A stretch of DNA of 64,000 bases from Patescibacteria group bacterium UBA6220 (GCA_002421745.1 DISC01000004.1:103969-167968); one strand, 5' to 3'. Shown: positions 9,854 to 19,645, counted from the first letter of the stretch. A program made the numbers and translations. Notes: a model not told the origin generated them from the sequence alone.

Positions 9854-12283
9854 CTACAAATTAAGCGTGGTCATTATATCTGCTTCTACCATTGACTTAG
9901 GTCGTCCATATCTTATTTTTGATAATTCTTTAATAGCCAAGGATATTTCTGGATTTCCCTTTTGAGGTAACAAAGTTTTTATCTTAAAGGGCGTAGCTAA
10001 TTTATTATTTATCATCATTTTTAGAATTAATTGGAAGTTATCTAAATTTAACAAATCAAACTTAGAAAATTGTGGAGAAAATTGCTTTTCCAAAAATTCT
10101 GCGTCATCGGCTCCGATTCTAAAAGAGGCAAAGGTTCCCACATTACCAATAACCGCGTTCTTGATAGTATCTGTCAATTGTGGCATATATTGATGCGCCA
10201 AAATCAAATCCAAACGATATTTTCTGGCCTCAGAAAGAATAGTTGCAATACTGTCTGTGGCAAAATTTTGAAATTCATCCAAGTAAAGATAAAAATCCTT
10301 GCGTAATTCTGATGGCATCGAAGCTCTTTTCATAGCTGCCATTTGCATTTTAGACACCAAAATCAAACCCAAAAGAGAGCTATTTAATTCTCCTGTTTGA
10401 CCTTTGCTAAGATTAGCTAAAAATATCTTTTTATTATCCATAATTTCAGATAAATTAAAACCTGATCTCGGCTGGCCGACAATATTTCGAAGCATTTCAT
10501 TTTCTATAAATCTTCCTATTTTTGAAATAACATAACCTAGCATATCTGATTTAGTAGAACCTGTTGTTTGTTTCCATTCTTTTAGCCAAAAACTCCTAAC
10601 CAATGGGTCAGAAACTTTTTGCAACTTAGCTTCCATAAATTTATCATCTGTAAAAATACGCGGTATCTCAATCAAAGTTCCAGGATTATCTTTATCTGCC
10701 ATAATAGCTAACATGGCGTTCCTCATATAATGTTCAAACATCGGACCAATCATTTCTGGAGGAAAAAGTTTATAAAAAATAGCTACCATTTCTGAAACAG
10801 CTAAATCTTTTTGTTCTGGAGTTTCCCATTCCAACATATTTAGCCCACAAGGTCTTTCGGTTTGAAAAGGCTCAAAAAGCACAACATCGCCCACTCTTTC
10901 TTCTGGAACAAGAGTTAAAATATCTTCTACTAGTTCGCCATGCGGATCAATTACCCCTACTCCATGCCCGCTTTCAATATCCTGACGAATCATTTCCGAT
11001 AAAAATCCTGATTTTCCTACACCGGTTTGCCCCACGATATAAAAATGACGACGCCTATCTTCTTCGCTGGCAATATATACATTTTTTTCTTCTCCTCTAA
11101 ACATTGTTTTACCTAATAAGATCGGCCCGGAAATCGGCAAATTAATTGATGGCTCTACTTCTTTTGTTCCTGCCCATTTTATATAAGGACTCTCAATATG
11201 AGGCAACGGCAAATGATAAAGACTACTCAATTCTTCACTATTCAAAACCAGCCTTTCTCTTTCTTCAAATTCTCTAAAAATATATTTATAAGTTAATCTT
11301 CTGGCGTTGTTTCCTTTTAGGCGAACAACTTGCAAATTATTAAATGATGAAAAAAATTGAGAAAAACTTGATTCCAAATTTTGTAAAATTTCATTAGCTC
11401 TATTTTGATTTTTCGCAGACGCAACTAGCCTAATATTAGTTTCGAAAAAAGGTTTTTTTAATTTGGCACGCAAAGCTTCTATGGTAGCATCATCCACCCT
11501 TCTCTCTTTAAGTTGATTTTCTCCCAATTCATTTTTTTTGGGTGTTGGACTGCTTACAAGTCCAGATAAAAGGCCCTTATTGGACTCACTAATAGCTGTG
11601 AGCAAATCTTTTCCATTATTAATAATATGCCTAATGATTTCATCTCCTATTTTTTTATAATCTGTTTTTGGTGGACGAATAATTATCTGAATAGCTGCGC
11701 CCTCATCTTCCTTAATGTTTGTCAAAGAATTAGCAATAGCTTCTAATGGATCGGTATCCAAGTCGTTATAGGTTTTAAGTGGTAAATAAAAAGAACTTTT
11801 CAATCGAAGATAAGCTGTAGCAGCAATAGCTTCTGGCTCAAAAATAGTGTAATCATTAGCGATTTTTTCCACGATAGCCCCAGGATAAGCCCCTTGTATA
11901 TACTTTGGCAAAGCCAAAGCATAATAATTTGGCACAGCAATATAAAAAGAAATATCAGATCCTCCAAATTCAGAAGCTACTTCCATTGCTGCTGTGGGAC
12001 GATTTCCAAAAAAAACAGAAGAAAAACTTTTATCTTCTAGGTAAAGAAAATTGGCAAAAATCTGTTCCATTTTTCCAATTAAGATTTTTTGATCAATTTT
12101 TTCTCCTTCTTTTATTTTTTCATATTTAGGAAGTCTAATCAAAAACAATGAAGAATCCAAGCTCTTTTTTATACGATTTTTCTTTTTCCCAGAAAAAAAA
12201 GCAATCAATAATACAAAAAACAAAACAAGAGTTAAAATTGCTGATATATAAAAGAAAATATTTTGTGGAAAAATTATTTCCAT
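9854..12283 (-). CDS. VirD4/TraD/HerA-like membrane-anchored DNA-transfer ATPase
   Basis: 809 aa with one N-terminal membrane helix (about residues 9-31). The ATPase has Walker A GQTGVGKS at ~417-424 and Walker B-like LYLDEFQNF at ~660-668. VIDPHGELVEDIL follows Walker A, a hallmark of VirD4/TraG coupling proteins and HerA-like helicases. The family energises DNA or protein transfer through type IV secretion machines. In CPR genomes such proteins often accompany VirB2-like pilins, and four such genes are at 48.3-50.2 kb here. The start codon is 2 nt after the stop of the preceding small gene, indicating co-translation. The exact substrate cannot be told from sequence. Confidence 0.85.
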   Translation of the reverse strand: MEIIFPQNIFFYISAILTLVLFFVLLIAFFSGKKKNRIKKSLDSSLFLIRLPKYEKIKEGEKIDQKILIGKMEQIFANFLYLEDKSFSSVFFGNRPTAAMEVASEFGGSDISFYIAVPNYYALALPKYIQGAYPGAIVEKIANDYTIFEPEAIAATAYLRLKSSFYLPLKTYNDLDTDPLEAIANSLTNIKEDEGAAIQIIIRPPKTDYKKIGDEIIRHIINNGKDLLTAISESNKGLLSGLVSSPTPKKNELGENQLKERRVDDATIEALRAKLKKPFFETNIRLVASAKNQNRANEILQNLESSFSQFFSSFNNLQVVRLKGNNARRLTYKYIFREFEERERLVLNSEELSSLYHLPLPHIESPYIKWAGTKEVEPSINLPISGPILLGKTMFRGEEKNVYIASEEDRRRHFYIVGQTGVGKSGFLSEMIRQDIESGHGVGVIDPHGELVEDILTLVPEERVGDVVLFEPFQTERPCGLNMLEWETPEQKDLAVSEMVAIFYKLFPPEMIGPMFEHYMRNAMLAIMADKDNPGTLIEIPRIFTDDKFMEAKLQKVSDPLVRSFWLKEWKQTTGSTKSDMLGYVISKIGRFIENEMLRNIVGQPRSGFNLSEIMDNKKIFLANLSKGQTGELNSSLLGLILVSKMQMAAMKRASMPSELRKDFYLYLDEFQNFATDSIATILSEARKYRLDLILAHQYMPQLTDTIKNAVIGNVGTFASFRIGADDAEFLEKQFSPQFSKFDLLNLDNFQLILKMMINNKLATPFKIKTLLPQKGNPEISLAIKELSKIRYGRPKSMVEADIMTTLNL

Positions 12284-12285
12284 GC

Positions 12286-12648
12286 TTATTTTTTCTTCTT
12301 ATTTAAAAATTTTTCAAATAAATTTTCTTTTGCAACCACATCATGAAAAGAATCCAAAAGAAAAGGGTCTTTTGATTCTTCAATTATTTTAATGGTCTTA
12401 TCAATTCCCCTTTCTTCGGCCATATCCAAATAATATTTAAGCTTATTTTGCAAAACTGGATTGATATTTTTTTTATCAACTTGAGAATCCTCCTGCTCTG
12501 TAGTTAAAATTGTTTCATTAATTGCTTGTTCTGTGACATTATCCTCAATAGCTGAAACTTTTTCTTTTTTTTCTAAATCTAAAAAATCTTTACCTTGCTC
12601 AGGAGATAATGGTTTTTTTTCAAATTTTTGTTCGAATTTTTTTTCCAT
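12286..12648 (-). CDS. Small hypothetical protein with C-terminal helical domain
   Basis: 120 aa from the ATG at 12648 (MEKKFEQKFEKKPL). The longer reading adds 14 residues with no support. The first ~65 residues are charged and low-complexity. The C-terminus (residues ~70-115) is a compact helical segment containing DPFLLDSFHDVVAKE, a Leu-Asp-x-Phe-His-Asp pattern I associate with CPR proteins near type IV secretion genes (recollection, not verified). It is 2 nt upstream of the VirD4-like gene, so it may be an accessory factor of that ATPase. Confidence 0.65.
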   Translation of the reverse strand: MEKKFEQKFEKKPLSPEQGKDFLDLEKKEKVSAIEDNVTEQAINETILTTEQEDSQVDKKNINPVLQNKLKYYLDMAEERGIDKTIKIIEESKDPFLLDSFHDVVAKENLFEKFLNKKKK

Positions 12649-12759
12649 AATATTTTTATTTATCTTAAAAGCATTATAGCAAAGAAACACAAAAAACTAA
12701 ATATTAACAATCTAAAATAATCCTAATATTTAAAATAAAAATCTACTGTCATTAATAAT

Positions 12760-13851
12760 TTAAGACTCAGTTGTTTTCATATTTTGCAAAATTCCAAGAC
12801 CAATATAAATAAACAGTAAGTTTTCTCCGCCATAACTAACCAAAGGTAAGGGCAACCCAATAACCGGCAAAATTCCTAAATTCATACCAATATTAATGCT
12901 CATTTGAAAAAAAATAGAAATCGCTAATCCAGAAGCAAAAAGCCTAGAAAAATTAGAATTAGCATTAAGTGCTATTTTTAAAATCCTCCAATAGAATAAA
13001 ATAAAAGAACCAAATAATAAAAATATTCCGATAAATCCAACCTTTTCGGCAATCGAAGCAAAAACAAAATCTGTATGAGCTTCTGGCAAAAATCCATATT
13101 GCGTCTGTGTGCCATTATTAATTCCTCTTCCAATCAAACCACCGGAACCAATACTGATTTTGGCCTGATTTTGACTCCATCCCTCACCCAATGTATCCGC
13201 CTGCGGAGCAATAAAACTTAATACTCTGTTTTTTTGGTAATCTTTTAAAAGAAATAACCAACTTGCCCCAAAAATCAACACGAAAGCCAATGACAATAAA
13301 ATAAAATGTCGCACTTTAATCCCAGAGACCAAAAGCGTACCAATCCAAATTGCCAACAAAATCGCCATTGAACCAAACTCTGGTTGAAAAAAAATAAGAA
13401 TAACTGGCAAAGCAACATATAGCCCGGAAATAAAAATATGCTTTAGATCATATAACTCTATATGACGCTTAGAAAAATATTTTGCCAAAATAAGAATAAC
13501 TATTAGCTTCATTGGCTCAATTGGATTAAAAGAAATCGCGCCTATTTTATACCAAGACTTAATTCCTCTAATCTCAGGCGCAAAAAAGAAAACCCCAACT
13601 AACAAAACAATGCAAATAAAATAAAGCAAAATTAAAATAATCGGATTTTCTCGAAGAATACGATTATCTACAAAAGAAACACCGAGCATTGCAATAATTG
13701 ATATAATTGAAAAAATCAATTGTCTATAAAAAAGCGAAAAATCCCCTGAAACGACAGATGTATACAAAGAAACAAGCCCAAAACCAGTTAATATCAAAGA
13801 AGCTATTATTAAAATCCAATCAAGTTTTTCAAGTCTTGCCAAAAAATTCAT
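12760..13851 (-). CDS. rodA: Rod-shape-determining protein RodA (SEDS glycosyltransferase)
   Basis: 363 aa with about ten membrane helices. The SEDS family polymerises lipid II into peptidoglycan together with a class B penicillin-binding protein. Signature segments are FLPEAHTDFVFASIAEKVG (typical of RodA rather than FtsW) and LPLPLVSYGG near the C-terminus. The conserved RGIKSW-like segment (PEIRGIKSWYKIG) is present in the middle. The neighbours ligA and the pilus genes are on the same strand but not functionally linked. Confidence 0.92.
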   Translation of the reverse strand: MNFLARLEKLDWILIIASLILTGFGLVSLYTSVVSGDFSLFYRQLIFSIISIIAMLGVSFVDNRILRENPIILILLYFICIVLLVGVFFFAPEIRGIKSWYKIGAISFNPIEPMKLIVILILAKYFSKRHIELYDLKHIFISGLYVALPVILIFFQPEFGSMAILLAIWIGTLLVSGIKVRHFILLSLAFVLIFGASWLFLLKDYQKNRVLSFIAPQADTLGEGWSQNQAKISIGSGGLIGRGINNGTQTQYGFLPEAHTDFVFASIAEKVGFIGIFLLFGSFILFYWRILKIALNANSNFSRLFASGLAISIFFQMSINIGMNLGILPVIGLPLPLVSYGGENLLFIYIGLGILQNMKTTES

Positions 13852-13964
13852 TTTTTAAAATTAATATTATAAATTGTGTATTAATTGTATATTCAACGAC
13901 CTTATATTATCAGACATAAAAAATGCACGCTAGTCCACAATTAAAAACTTTATGAAAATAAACT

Positions 13965-16028
13965 TTATTTTAACATTCTCAAAAATTCTGTTTCATTAAT
14001 AATTTTTATACCTAATTCATTAGCTTTATCGTATTTTGAGCCAGGGTTTTCTCCTGCAACCAAATAATCCAATTTTTTTGAAATCGCAGACAAAACTTCT
14101 CCACCCAAACTTTGAATTTTTTCCTTCGCCTCTTCGCGGCTCATACTGATTAAGGTACCCGTTAAAACAAACGACTTGCCTCTTAATTTTATTCCTACTG
14201 TTGCTTCTTTTTCAATGGTAATTTTCTTATCAAAAAGTTTGTTTAAAAAATTTATATTATGTTGATTTCGAAACCAATCAAAAATCGACTGGGCTACTAT
14301 TGGCCCAACATCTTGAGTGTTTTCCAAGTCTTCCAAAGATAAGTTTTTAATTTTTTCGATTGAACCAAATTTTTTGGCCAAATCCTGTGCAGTTTTTTCA
14401 CCTACATTTCTAATACCTAAAGCATAGATAAATCTACTTAAAGTAATATGTTTTCTAGATTGAATTTTTTCCACTACTTTTTTAGCTGACTTTTCTGCAA
14501 ATCTCTCCATTGGCAAAATATCCCCTTCTTTTAAATCAAATAAATCCGCTGCATCGGTTATCAGTCCTTCTTCTAAAAATCGATCAACTATTTTTGGACC
14601 AAGACCATCTATATTAAAAGCCTTTCGCGAGACAAAATGATCCAAGTATCTTCTTTTGCGACTAAAACAATTAGCATTAGGACAATACCAAGTAACTTCT
14701 TTATTTTTTCTTACAAGCTTATTGTCGCAATCCGGACATTTTTGAGGCATTATAAAGTTTTTTTCTTTACCTGTTCTTAACTCTGAAAATACTTTTATTA
14801 TTTCTGGAATTACATCTCCGGCACGCCCAACCACAACTGTATCTCCGATTTTTAATCCCAATCGTCTAATTTCATCTTCGTTATGCAAAGTAGCTCGCGT
14901 AATAGTTATCCCGCCTACTTCAATAGGCTTTAAAATGGCCACAGGCGTCATAGCTCCGGTTCTACCTACTTGCACGACAATATCTTCAACAATGGTAACA
15001 GCCTGCTTTAAAGCGAATTTTAGAGCAATACCAGCCCGCGGCGCTTTGCCAACAATGCCCAGTTCTTTAAATATTTTATTATCATTAACTAAAACTACAG
15101 CTCCATCAATTTCATAAGGCAAGGTTTCTCTGATATTTTTTAAATATTCATAATACTCAAAAACTTCATCCATATTCCGACAAAGTCGATTATATTTATT
15201 ATTAGTTTTAAAACCAAAAGCCTTTAAAATTAAATGTTCCTGCTCATGGGTTTTTTGACCCAAATCAGTAACCAAGGAATACACATCTGATTCCATTTTT
15301 CTTTCAGAAACAATCGCCGAATCCAGTTGGCGAATAGACCCAGCAGCTAGATTGCGCGGATTAGCATAAGGAGGCAAATTATTTTTTAATCTTTGTTTGT
15401 TTGTTTTTTCAAAATCTTTTTTTGTAATAATCGCCTCCCCTCTCACAATCAATTCTTTTACGCCCTTTTGCTCTAAAGATTCTGCAACAGCCAATAATCC
15501 TATTTTTTTTAATTCAATAATAACATCTTTTTCATTTCTTAATTTTAAAGGAATAGCTTCAATAGTTTTAATGTTTTGTGTAACATTTTCTCCTATGCGA
15601 CCATCTCCGCGAGTAGAACCAATTACCAAAACTCCGTCCCTATAGACAAGTTCAATCGCCAAACCATCTAACTTTGGCTCGCAATAATATTCTATTTTTT
15701 CAATCTCTTTTTCGGATAATATTTTTTTATTACGAATTTCCCAATTGTCCATATCTTCTCGAGAAAAAGCATCAAAAAAAGAAAGCATTGGTTGTTTGTG
15801 TTCAAATTTTTCAAAACTATCCAATGGCTGACTTCCTACTCGTTGCGTAGGAGAATCAGAAGTTATTAGATCCGGATAAGCTTGCTCTAAATCAAAAAGC
15901 TCTTTTTTGAGAGCGTCTAGAGCATTTTCCGTTATTTCTTGCTTATCTAAAGCGTGATAAAGATATCGATGATAATTAATAAGCTCTCTTAGTTTTTCAA
16001 TTCTTTTTTTTGCTTCTGTTTTGTTCAT
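13965..16028 (-). CDS. ligA: NAD-dependent DNA ligase
   Basis: 687 aa, full length for the family. It seals nicks in duplex DNA using NAD+. The nucleotidyl acceptor is Lys119 in EPKLDG. The order is N-terminal Ia domain, adenylation domain, OB fold, a four-Cys zinc finger (CPDC...CPNANC, near residues 430-452), helix-hairpin-helix repeats (ALGIRNVGEKTAQ), and a C-terminal BRCT domain (GKSFVLTGTL). It starts 3 nt after the last minor-pilin gene stops, so it is probably read from the pilus operon. Confidence 0.97.
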   Translation of the reverse strand: MNKTEAKKRIEKLRELINYHRYLYHALDKQEITENALDALKKELFDLEQAYPDLITSDSPTQRVGSQPLDSFEKFEHKQPMLSFFDAFSREDMDNWEIRNKKILSEKEIEKIEYYCEPKLDGLAIELVYRDGVLVIGSTRGDGRIGENVTQNIKTIEAIPLKLRNEKDVIIELKKIGLLAVAESLEQKGVKELIVRGEAIITKKDFEKTNKQRLKNNLPPYANPRNLAAGSIRQLDSAIVSERKMESDVYSLVTDLGQKTHEQEHLILKAFGFKTNNKYNRLCRNMDEVFEYYEYLKNIRETLPYEIDGAVVLVNDNKIFKELGIVGKAPRAGIALKFALKQAVTIVEDIVVQVGRTGAMTPVAILKPIEVGGITITRATLHNEDEIRRLGLKIGDTVVVGRAGDVIPEIIKVFSELRTGKEKNFIMPQKCPDCDNKLVRKNKEVTWYCPNANCFSRKRRYLDHFVSRKAFNIDGLGPKIVDRFLEEGLITDAADLFDLKEGDILPMERFAEKSAKKVVEKIQSRKHITLSRFIYALGIRNVGEKTAQDLAKKFGSIEKIKNLSLEDLENTQDVGPIVAQSIFDWFRNQHNINFLNKLFDKKITIEKEATVGIKLRGKSFVLTGTLISMSREEAKEKIQSLGGEVLSAISKKLDYLVAGENPGSKYDKANELGIKIINETEFLRMLK

Positions 16029-16031
16029 AAA

Positions 16032-16451
16032 CTAATAACTTATCTTTATTCTCCTAGTTGCTGAGCCGTAGAGACCAGAAGAAATAATCGTTGTTCCAGT
16101 TTGCGCGCAATCCAAAGTAGAATCCATTGATCCACCACCAACAGTATAAATATCATTAACATTATAATGATAACCCGAGTCTGTGGCACCCACAAATCCC
16201 GTACCCGAAGGAGGAACTGAAATATCGTCACAACTTACAGTTCCCCAGCCACTAGCATTATAAAGGGCTCTTTCTATTCCTGAATCCGCACAATGAAAAG
16301 CCTTAACCGCATCAGCCAAATCACTAGTAATATTTGCCGATCCAATAATTATACTAGCCACAGACAAAGAAAGTCCTAACAAAATAGAAACCATAATCGT
16401 AACAATAAATATAGATAATCCTTGTTGATTTTTATTTTTATTTTTTTTCAT
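16032..16451 (-). CDS. PilX-like minor pilin / pilus assembly protein
   Basis: 139 aa. A basic N-terminus (MKKNKNKNQQGLS) leads into one long hydrophobic helix (residues ~12-37). The next part, FHCADSGIERALYNASG, matches the 'A-D-S-G-x-E-x-A' pattern of PilX-type minor pilins. The canonical G-F-T-L-I-E peptidase site is replaced by QQGLSIFIVT. The C-terminus ends in TRRIKISY. It is the last of four minor-pilin genes downstream of pilD and is 3 nt from ligA. Confidence 0.75.
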   Translation of the reverse strand: MKKNKNKNQQGLSIFIVTIMVSILLGLSLSVASIIIGSANITSDLADAVKAFHCADSGIERALYNASGWGTVSCDDISVPPSGTGFVGATDSGYHYNVNDIYTVGGGSMDSTLDCAQTGTTIISSGLYGSATRRIKISY

Positions 16452-16457
16452 ATAATT

Positions 16458-17105
16458 TTAGGGTACATCTAAGTTTCTTTGCGAGGCTGTTGTTTGTATT
16501 AATATTCTTGGAATTGGATTAGTGCGCAAGCTGGCTGATTGCATATCAATCATAATAGATACTTTTGGCTGAACCGTGTCAGAAGATGCATCTCCAGTAA
16601 CATAAAATTGCAAATTATTAACTTTAACTGTAGACGAAGTAATGTCCATTTCAACTCCATTTGTTCGACTAGCGCTATCAAATTTTGTAATTTTTATCTT
16701 GTCATTATCTAATCTAAGTCTCATACATCTATAATCCAAAGCAATCGTATCATAACCCAAAAAATAAATATCTGAACTATAATTATTTCCACTATAATTA
16801 CTGCTACTTATTAAAGTACACGTAGCGCTATCGTCTCGAGTAACCATTCTCAAAAAACGATGCATATAATCAACAACATAACCAGACTGATTTAATAACT
16901 CTTGTTTTTGTAAAATTGCCGCCTGATTATTCATCGAGGTAGTAAATAACGTTACAAAAGAAATAGATAAAATAGCAAAAAGTCCCATAGAAACCAATAC
17001 CTCAACCAAAGTAAGCCCTGCGTCTGGTGCATTTTTTTGATAGTTTCGCAAAAACAAACTATTAAGTCTAGATCTTTTTAATATATTTTTAAAAACATTT
17101 TTCAT
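16458..17105 (-). CDS. PilW/PilJ-like minor type IV pilin
   Basis: About 215 aa from the ATG at 17105; an earlier ATG at 17120 would overlap the preceding stop. A long leader of ~33 residues precedes the prepilin cleavage motif (DAG-LTLVEVLVS, with Glu at +5 and a 20-residue hydrophobic helix). The body is Ser/Thr-rich beta sequence typical of the globular pilin head. It is tightly packed with the flanking pilin genes, so it is one cistron of the minor-pilin operon. Minor pilins of this class prime pilus assembly at the membrane. Confidence 0.8.
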   Translation of the reverse strand: MKNVFKNILKRSRLNSLFLRNYQKNAPDAGLTLVEVLVSMGLFAILSISFVTLFTTSMNNQAAILQKQELLNQSGYVVDYMHRFLRMVTRDDSATCTLISSSNYSGNNYSSDIYFLGYDTIALDYRCMRLRLDNDKIKITKFDSASRTNGVEMDITSSTVKVNNLQFYVTGDASSDTVQPKVSIMIDMQSASLRTNPIPRILIQTTASQRNLDVP

Positions 17106-17107
17106 AT

Positions 17108-17650
17108 TTACCATTTCCAATTATAAAGATCCTCTTTAATAGTGGTCGAATGACTGGTCCAATAAATAACAACTGACACATGCAAAATATCTCCATCCTC
17201 AACAACACAAATTTGCCTTTTATATGGCGTTACCGTACCACTGGTATAATTATAAAACCCATTTGTATCATTAGTATAAAGATAAGGCACTGGCGCAGTG
17301 TTGGAAACAAGATCAGCAGTAGAAGTAGCCAAATAATCAACTCTCCACCCACCCGTACCATCAACATTGCAATTCGAACTGATTAATCCAGTTGAAAAAG
17401 CAGCCCTTCCTCCGGTAATCCAATTAGTATCTCTTAAATTTCTAATGATTTCTATTCCCTCTTGACCCAAAAGAGAAGCTATATAATTTTCTTTAACTTG
17501 CTTTGTTTGCTGGGTATATTTTGCAATCGCTGCATAAATTCCCAATAAAGCAACCGAAATCATCATTAAAGAAACCATTGTTTCAATCAAAGTAAAAGCC
17601 TTACTGGGATTACTATTAAATTTTGAAAAAATATTTTTATACATCACCAT
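17108..17650 (-). CDS. PilV-like minor type IV pilin
   Basis: 180 aa. The prepilin motif KAFTLIETMVSLMMISVAL begins near residue 18, with Glu5 of the mature protein present. The segment QEGIEIIRNLRDTNWI after the helix is characteristic of PilV-type minor pilins. The ATG overlaps the stop of the previous gene (TAATG), indicating translational coupling. The C-terminus (EDLYNWKW) is aromatic-rich. Confidence 0.82.
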   Translation of the reverse strand: MVMYKNIFSKFNSNPSKAFTLIETMVSLMMISVALLGIYAAIAKYTQQTKQVKENYIASLLGQEGIEIIRNLRDTNWITGGRAAFSTGLISSNCNVDGTGGWRVDYLATSTADLVSNTAPVPYLYTNDTNGFYNYTSGTVTPYKRQICVVEDGDILHVSVVIYWTSHSTTIKEDLYNWKW

Positions 17651-18243
17651 TATTGATTAGCTACATCTACTCTGCCTACATGATTTATTTTTATATATTT
17701 AAATTTTGCAGTTGAAACACAGTTATCTGATTCAATTCCCAGTTTAATTACAGTTTCATGATTAGTATAGTCAGCATCCATATAAACCACTGGTTCAGGA
17801 GGAACAAAAGACACACTAGCAGTGTCTGCACTTGATTCAGAGGCAGGGGTTGTAATTCTATCCAAAATATCACAAATTTTTACACCCCTTTCAATATCTA
17901 TAGTTTCTGCAATTACGTCAGAATCAGAAGAGCTATAAGTATAATTAGAAACGTTTTTATTGTTTTTATAAACTATATATAATTTTGAATTAGGCGTCGT
18001 GGTTTTATCAAAATATATACCATAAGCATTAATTGTAGAATCCATTGCTTTTCCTGAAACCGACATTTCATTAACGCGACGAAAATCTTGCGCTAATTTT
18101 TGAGCTGCCCTATCCAAAGCTTGCGTATTATTACCAATTTTGTAATTACCAAAAACAACCGAAGTTAAAATAATAATTATCGACATTACGGTTAACAATT
18201 CTATCATTGTTAATCCATTTTGTTTTTTAAAAATTTTATTCAT
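17650..18243 (-). CDS. GspH/FimT-like minor type IV pilin
   Basis: 197 aa. A short leader (MNKIFKKQNG) is followed by LTMIELLTVMSIIIILTSV, the processed prepilin N-terminus. The next part, DRAAQKLAQDFRRVNEMS, matches the GspH/FimT arrangement (amphipathic helix after the stalk). Two C-terminal Cys could form the pilin disulfide. It directly follows pilD with a 1-nt gap and is coupled to the next pilin gene. Confidence 0.82.
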   Translation of the reverse strand: MNKIFKKQNGLTMIELLTVMSIIIILTSVVFGNYKIGNNTQALDRAAQKLAQDFRRVNEMSVSGKAMDSTINAYGIYFDKTTTPNSKLYIVYKNNKNVSNYTYSSSDSDVIAETIDIERGVKICDILDRITTPASESSADTASVSFVPPEPVVYMDADYTNHETVIKLGIESDNCVSTAKFKYIKINHVGRVDVANQ

Positions 18244-18244
18244 T

Positions 18245-19051
18245 TTATCTAAAACTAAGAGATAAATACCAATTTATTAAATCTGATCCATAAAAAATTG
18301 CAATCAAAGCTCCTATTACTAAAAATGGACCAAAAGGAACTGCTGACTTTAATTTTCTTTTTTTTAAAGCAATTAAGATTACTCCCACTATACCACCCAA
18401 AAGAAAAGAGATAAATAGTCCGGCAACTATATTGGGCCATCCCAAAACAAAACCCAAAAGAAAAGCCAATTTAACGTCACCAAAACCCATAGCCTTGCCT
18501 CGAGAAAAAAACCAAAAACAAAAGAAAAAAGCTGCCGAACCCAAGGCGGAATATAAATAAAAAAGTAAATCTGTTGTATTTAAAAATTTTAAATAAAAAC
18601 TAAAACCTAGCCAAGCTATTGTCACAACTAATCCAGCAAGCGTGATTTCGTCTGGAATAATATAATGCTTTAAATCATAAACAAAAATAATTGTAAAAAT
18701 AGCAATAATAGACCACAAAAATACCAAATGATAAAGATTGTAGATTAAATTAAATCCCAATAAATCGATACTTGACTGAAGATAAACAAAAACAAAAAGC
18801 AGTCCAACAGATAGCTCAACTAATGGATATTGAGAGGAAATAGATTTTTTACAATAACGACACTTACCTTTTAAAGATATAAAGCTAAAAACTGGAAACA
18901 AATCATACCACTCAAGAGAATGCTTACAGTGAGGACAATACGAGCGGCCCTTTAAAAAACTTTGCTTCTTGCCAATTCTCCAAATAACACAGTTTAAAAA
19001 ACTTCCAATAAGAAGCCCTATGATAAAAATAAAGATTATTTCTATTTGCAT
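18245..19051 (-). CDS. pilD: Prepilin leader peptidase / N-methyltransferase
   Basis: 268 aa, about seven membrane helices. It cleaves the leader of type IV prepilins at the inner membrane and methylates the new N-terminus. The cytoplasmic N-terminal domain has two CxxC pairs (YCPHC near residue 38 and CRYC near 63). The aspartyl protease residues are in IIPDE (~130) and in GFGDVKLA (~190), the GxGD motif of family A24. All substrates (major and minor pilins) are encoded on either side. It is separated from the major pilin by a strong terminator, so it likely has a separate promoter. Confidence 0.95.
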   Translation of the reverse strand: MQIEIIFIFIIGLLIGSFLNCVIWRIGKKQSFLKGRSYCPHCKHSLEWYDLFPVFSFISLKGKCRYCKKSISSQYPLVELSVGLLFVFVYLQSSIDLLGFNLIYNLYHLVFLWSIIAIFTIIFVYDLKHYIIPDEITLAGLVVTIAWLGFSFYLKFLNTTDLLFYLYSALGSAAFFFCFWFFSRGKAMGFGDVKLAFLLGFVLGWPNIVAGLFISFLLGGIVGVILIALKKRKLKSAVPFGPFLVIGALIAIFYGSDLINWYLSLSFR

Positions 19052-19074
19052 AAAATAATTTTACCACAAGATTC

Positions 19075-19113
19075 TTAAAAAAACAAAAGCTCCCGTAAAA
19101 ACGGGAGCTTTTG
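19075..19113 (-). terminator. Terminator of major pilin 1
   Basis: A perfect 13-bp stem with an AAAA loop (core GCTCCCGT/ACGGGAGC) is followed on the minus strand by eight U. It lies 13 nt past the pilin stop. Confidence 0.9.
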
Positions 19114-19126
19114 TTAATTTAAAAAA

Positions 19127-19561
19127 TTATGGACAAGCTGTGGCAGCACCACAAGCAGTTGAACCAACATTACCAGTTGAATCAACACAGTAAGTTCCAG
19201 AATTCATCACAGTAGAAAAACAATAAGCTGGTCCAGTAGCAGTTATATTTAATACTATAGCACCAGCAGTTTGTGCATCAATATCATTATACAAAGCTAG
19301 TCCATCAGTTACACCACTAAAATTAGCTGCATTTCCCTGCACTCCACTACCAGCCGTACCATAGCTAGTAAGAGCGCCTGTTGTATTTAAATAAATCGCA
19401 GCCACTGCCCTCATCTGGCCCATATCAGCTTTTATTCTTGCATCTTTGGCTGAGTTTTGAGCACTACTCATAGAAACAATAATCAAGCCGGATAAAATAC
19501 CAATAATGGCAATAACTACCAATAACTCAATTAAAGTAAAACCTTTGTTTAATTTTGTCAT
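19127..19561 (-). CDS. pilA: Type IV major pilin (copy 1 of 3)
   Basis: 144 aa. Leader MTKLNKG, then FTLIELLVVIAIIGILSG, the classical N-methylated pilin stalk with Glu5. The mature head ends with a Cys pair in the C-terminus (YCVDS...TACGAATACP), consistent with a pilin disulfide loop. The first ~45 codons and the 5' leader are almost identical to those of the next two genes, while the C-terminal halves differ strongly. It has its own sigma-70-like promoter and terminator, so it forms a monocistronic unit. Confidence 0.92.
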   Translation of the reverse strand: MTKLNKGFTLIELLVVIAIIGILSGLIIVSMSSAQNSAKDARIKADMGQMRAVAAIYLNTTGALTSYGTAGSGVQGNAANFSGVTDGLALYNDIDAQTAGAIVLNITATGPAYCFSTVMNSGTYCVDSTGNVGSTACGAATACP

Positions 19562-19613
19562 TTTATTTTTATTTTTATTTTAATTTTACCGACCTTTTTA
19601 TTTTTATAAAATC

Positions 19614-19643
19614 ATTTTATCAGTTTAATAGACTTAACGTCAA
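19614..19643 (-). promoter_or_regulatory. Promoter of pilin copy 1
   Basis: TTGACG (19638-19643), 18-nt spacer, TAAAAT (19614-19619) on the minus strand. The same promoter sequence precedes each of the three pilins. Confidence 0.75.
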
Positions 19644-19645
19644 GC

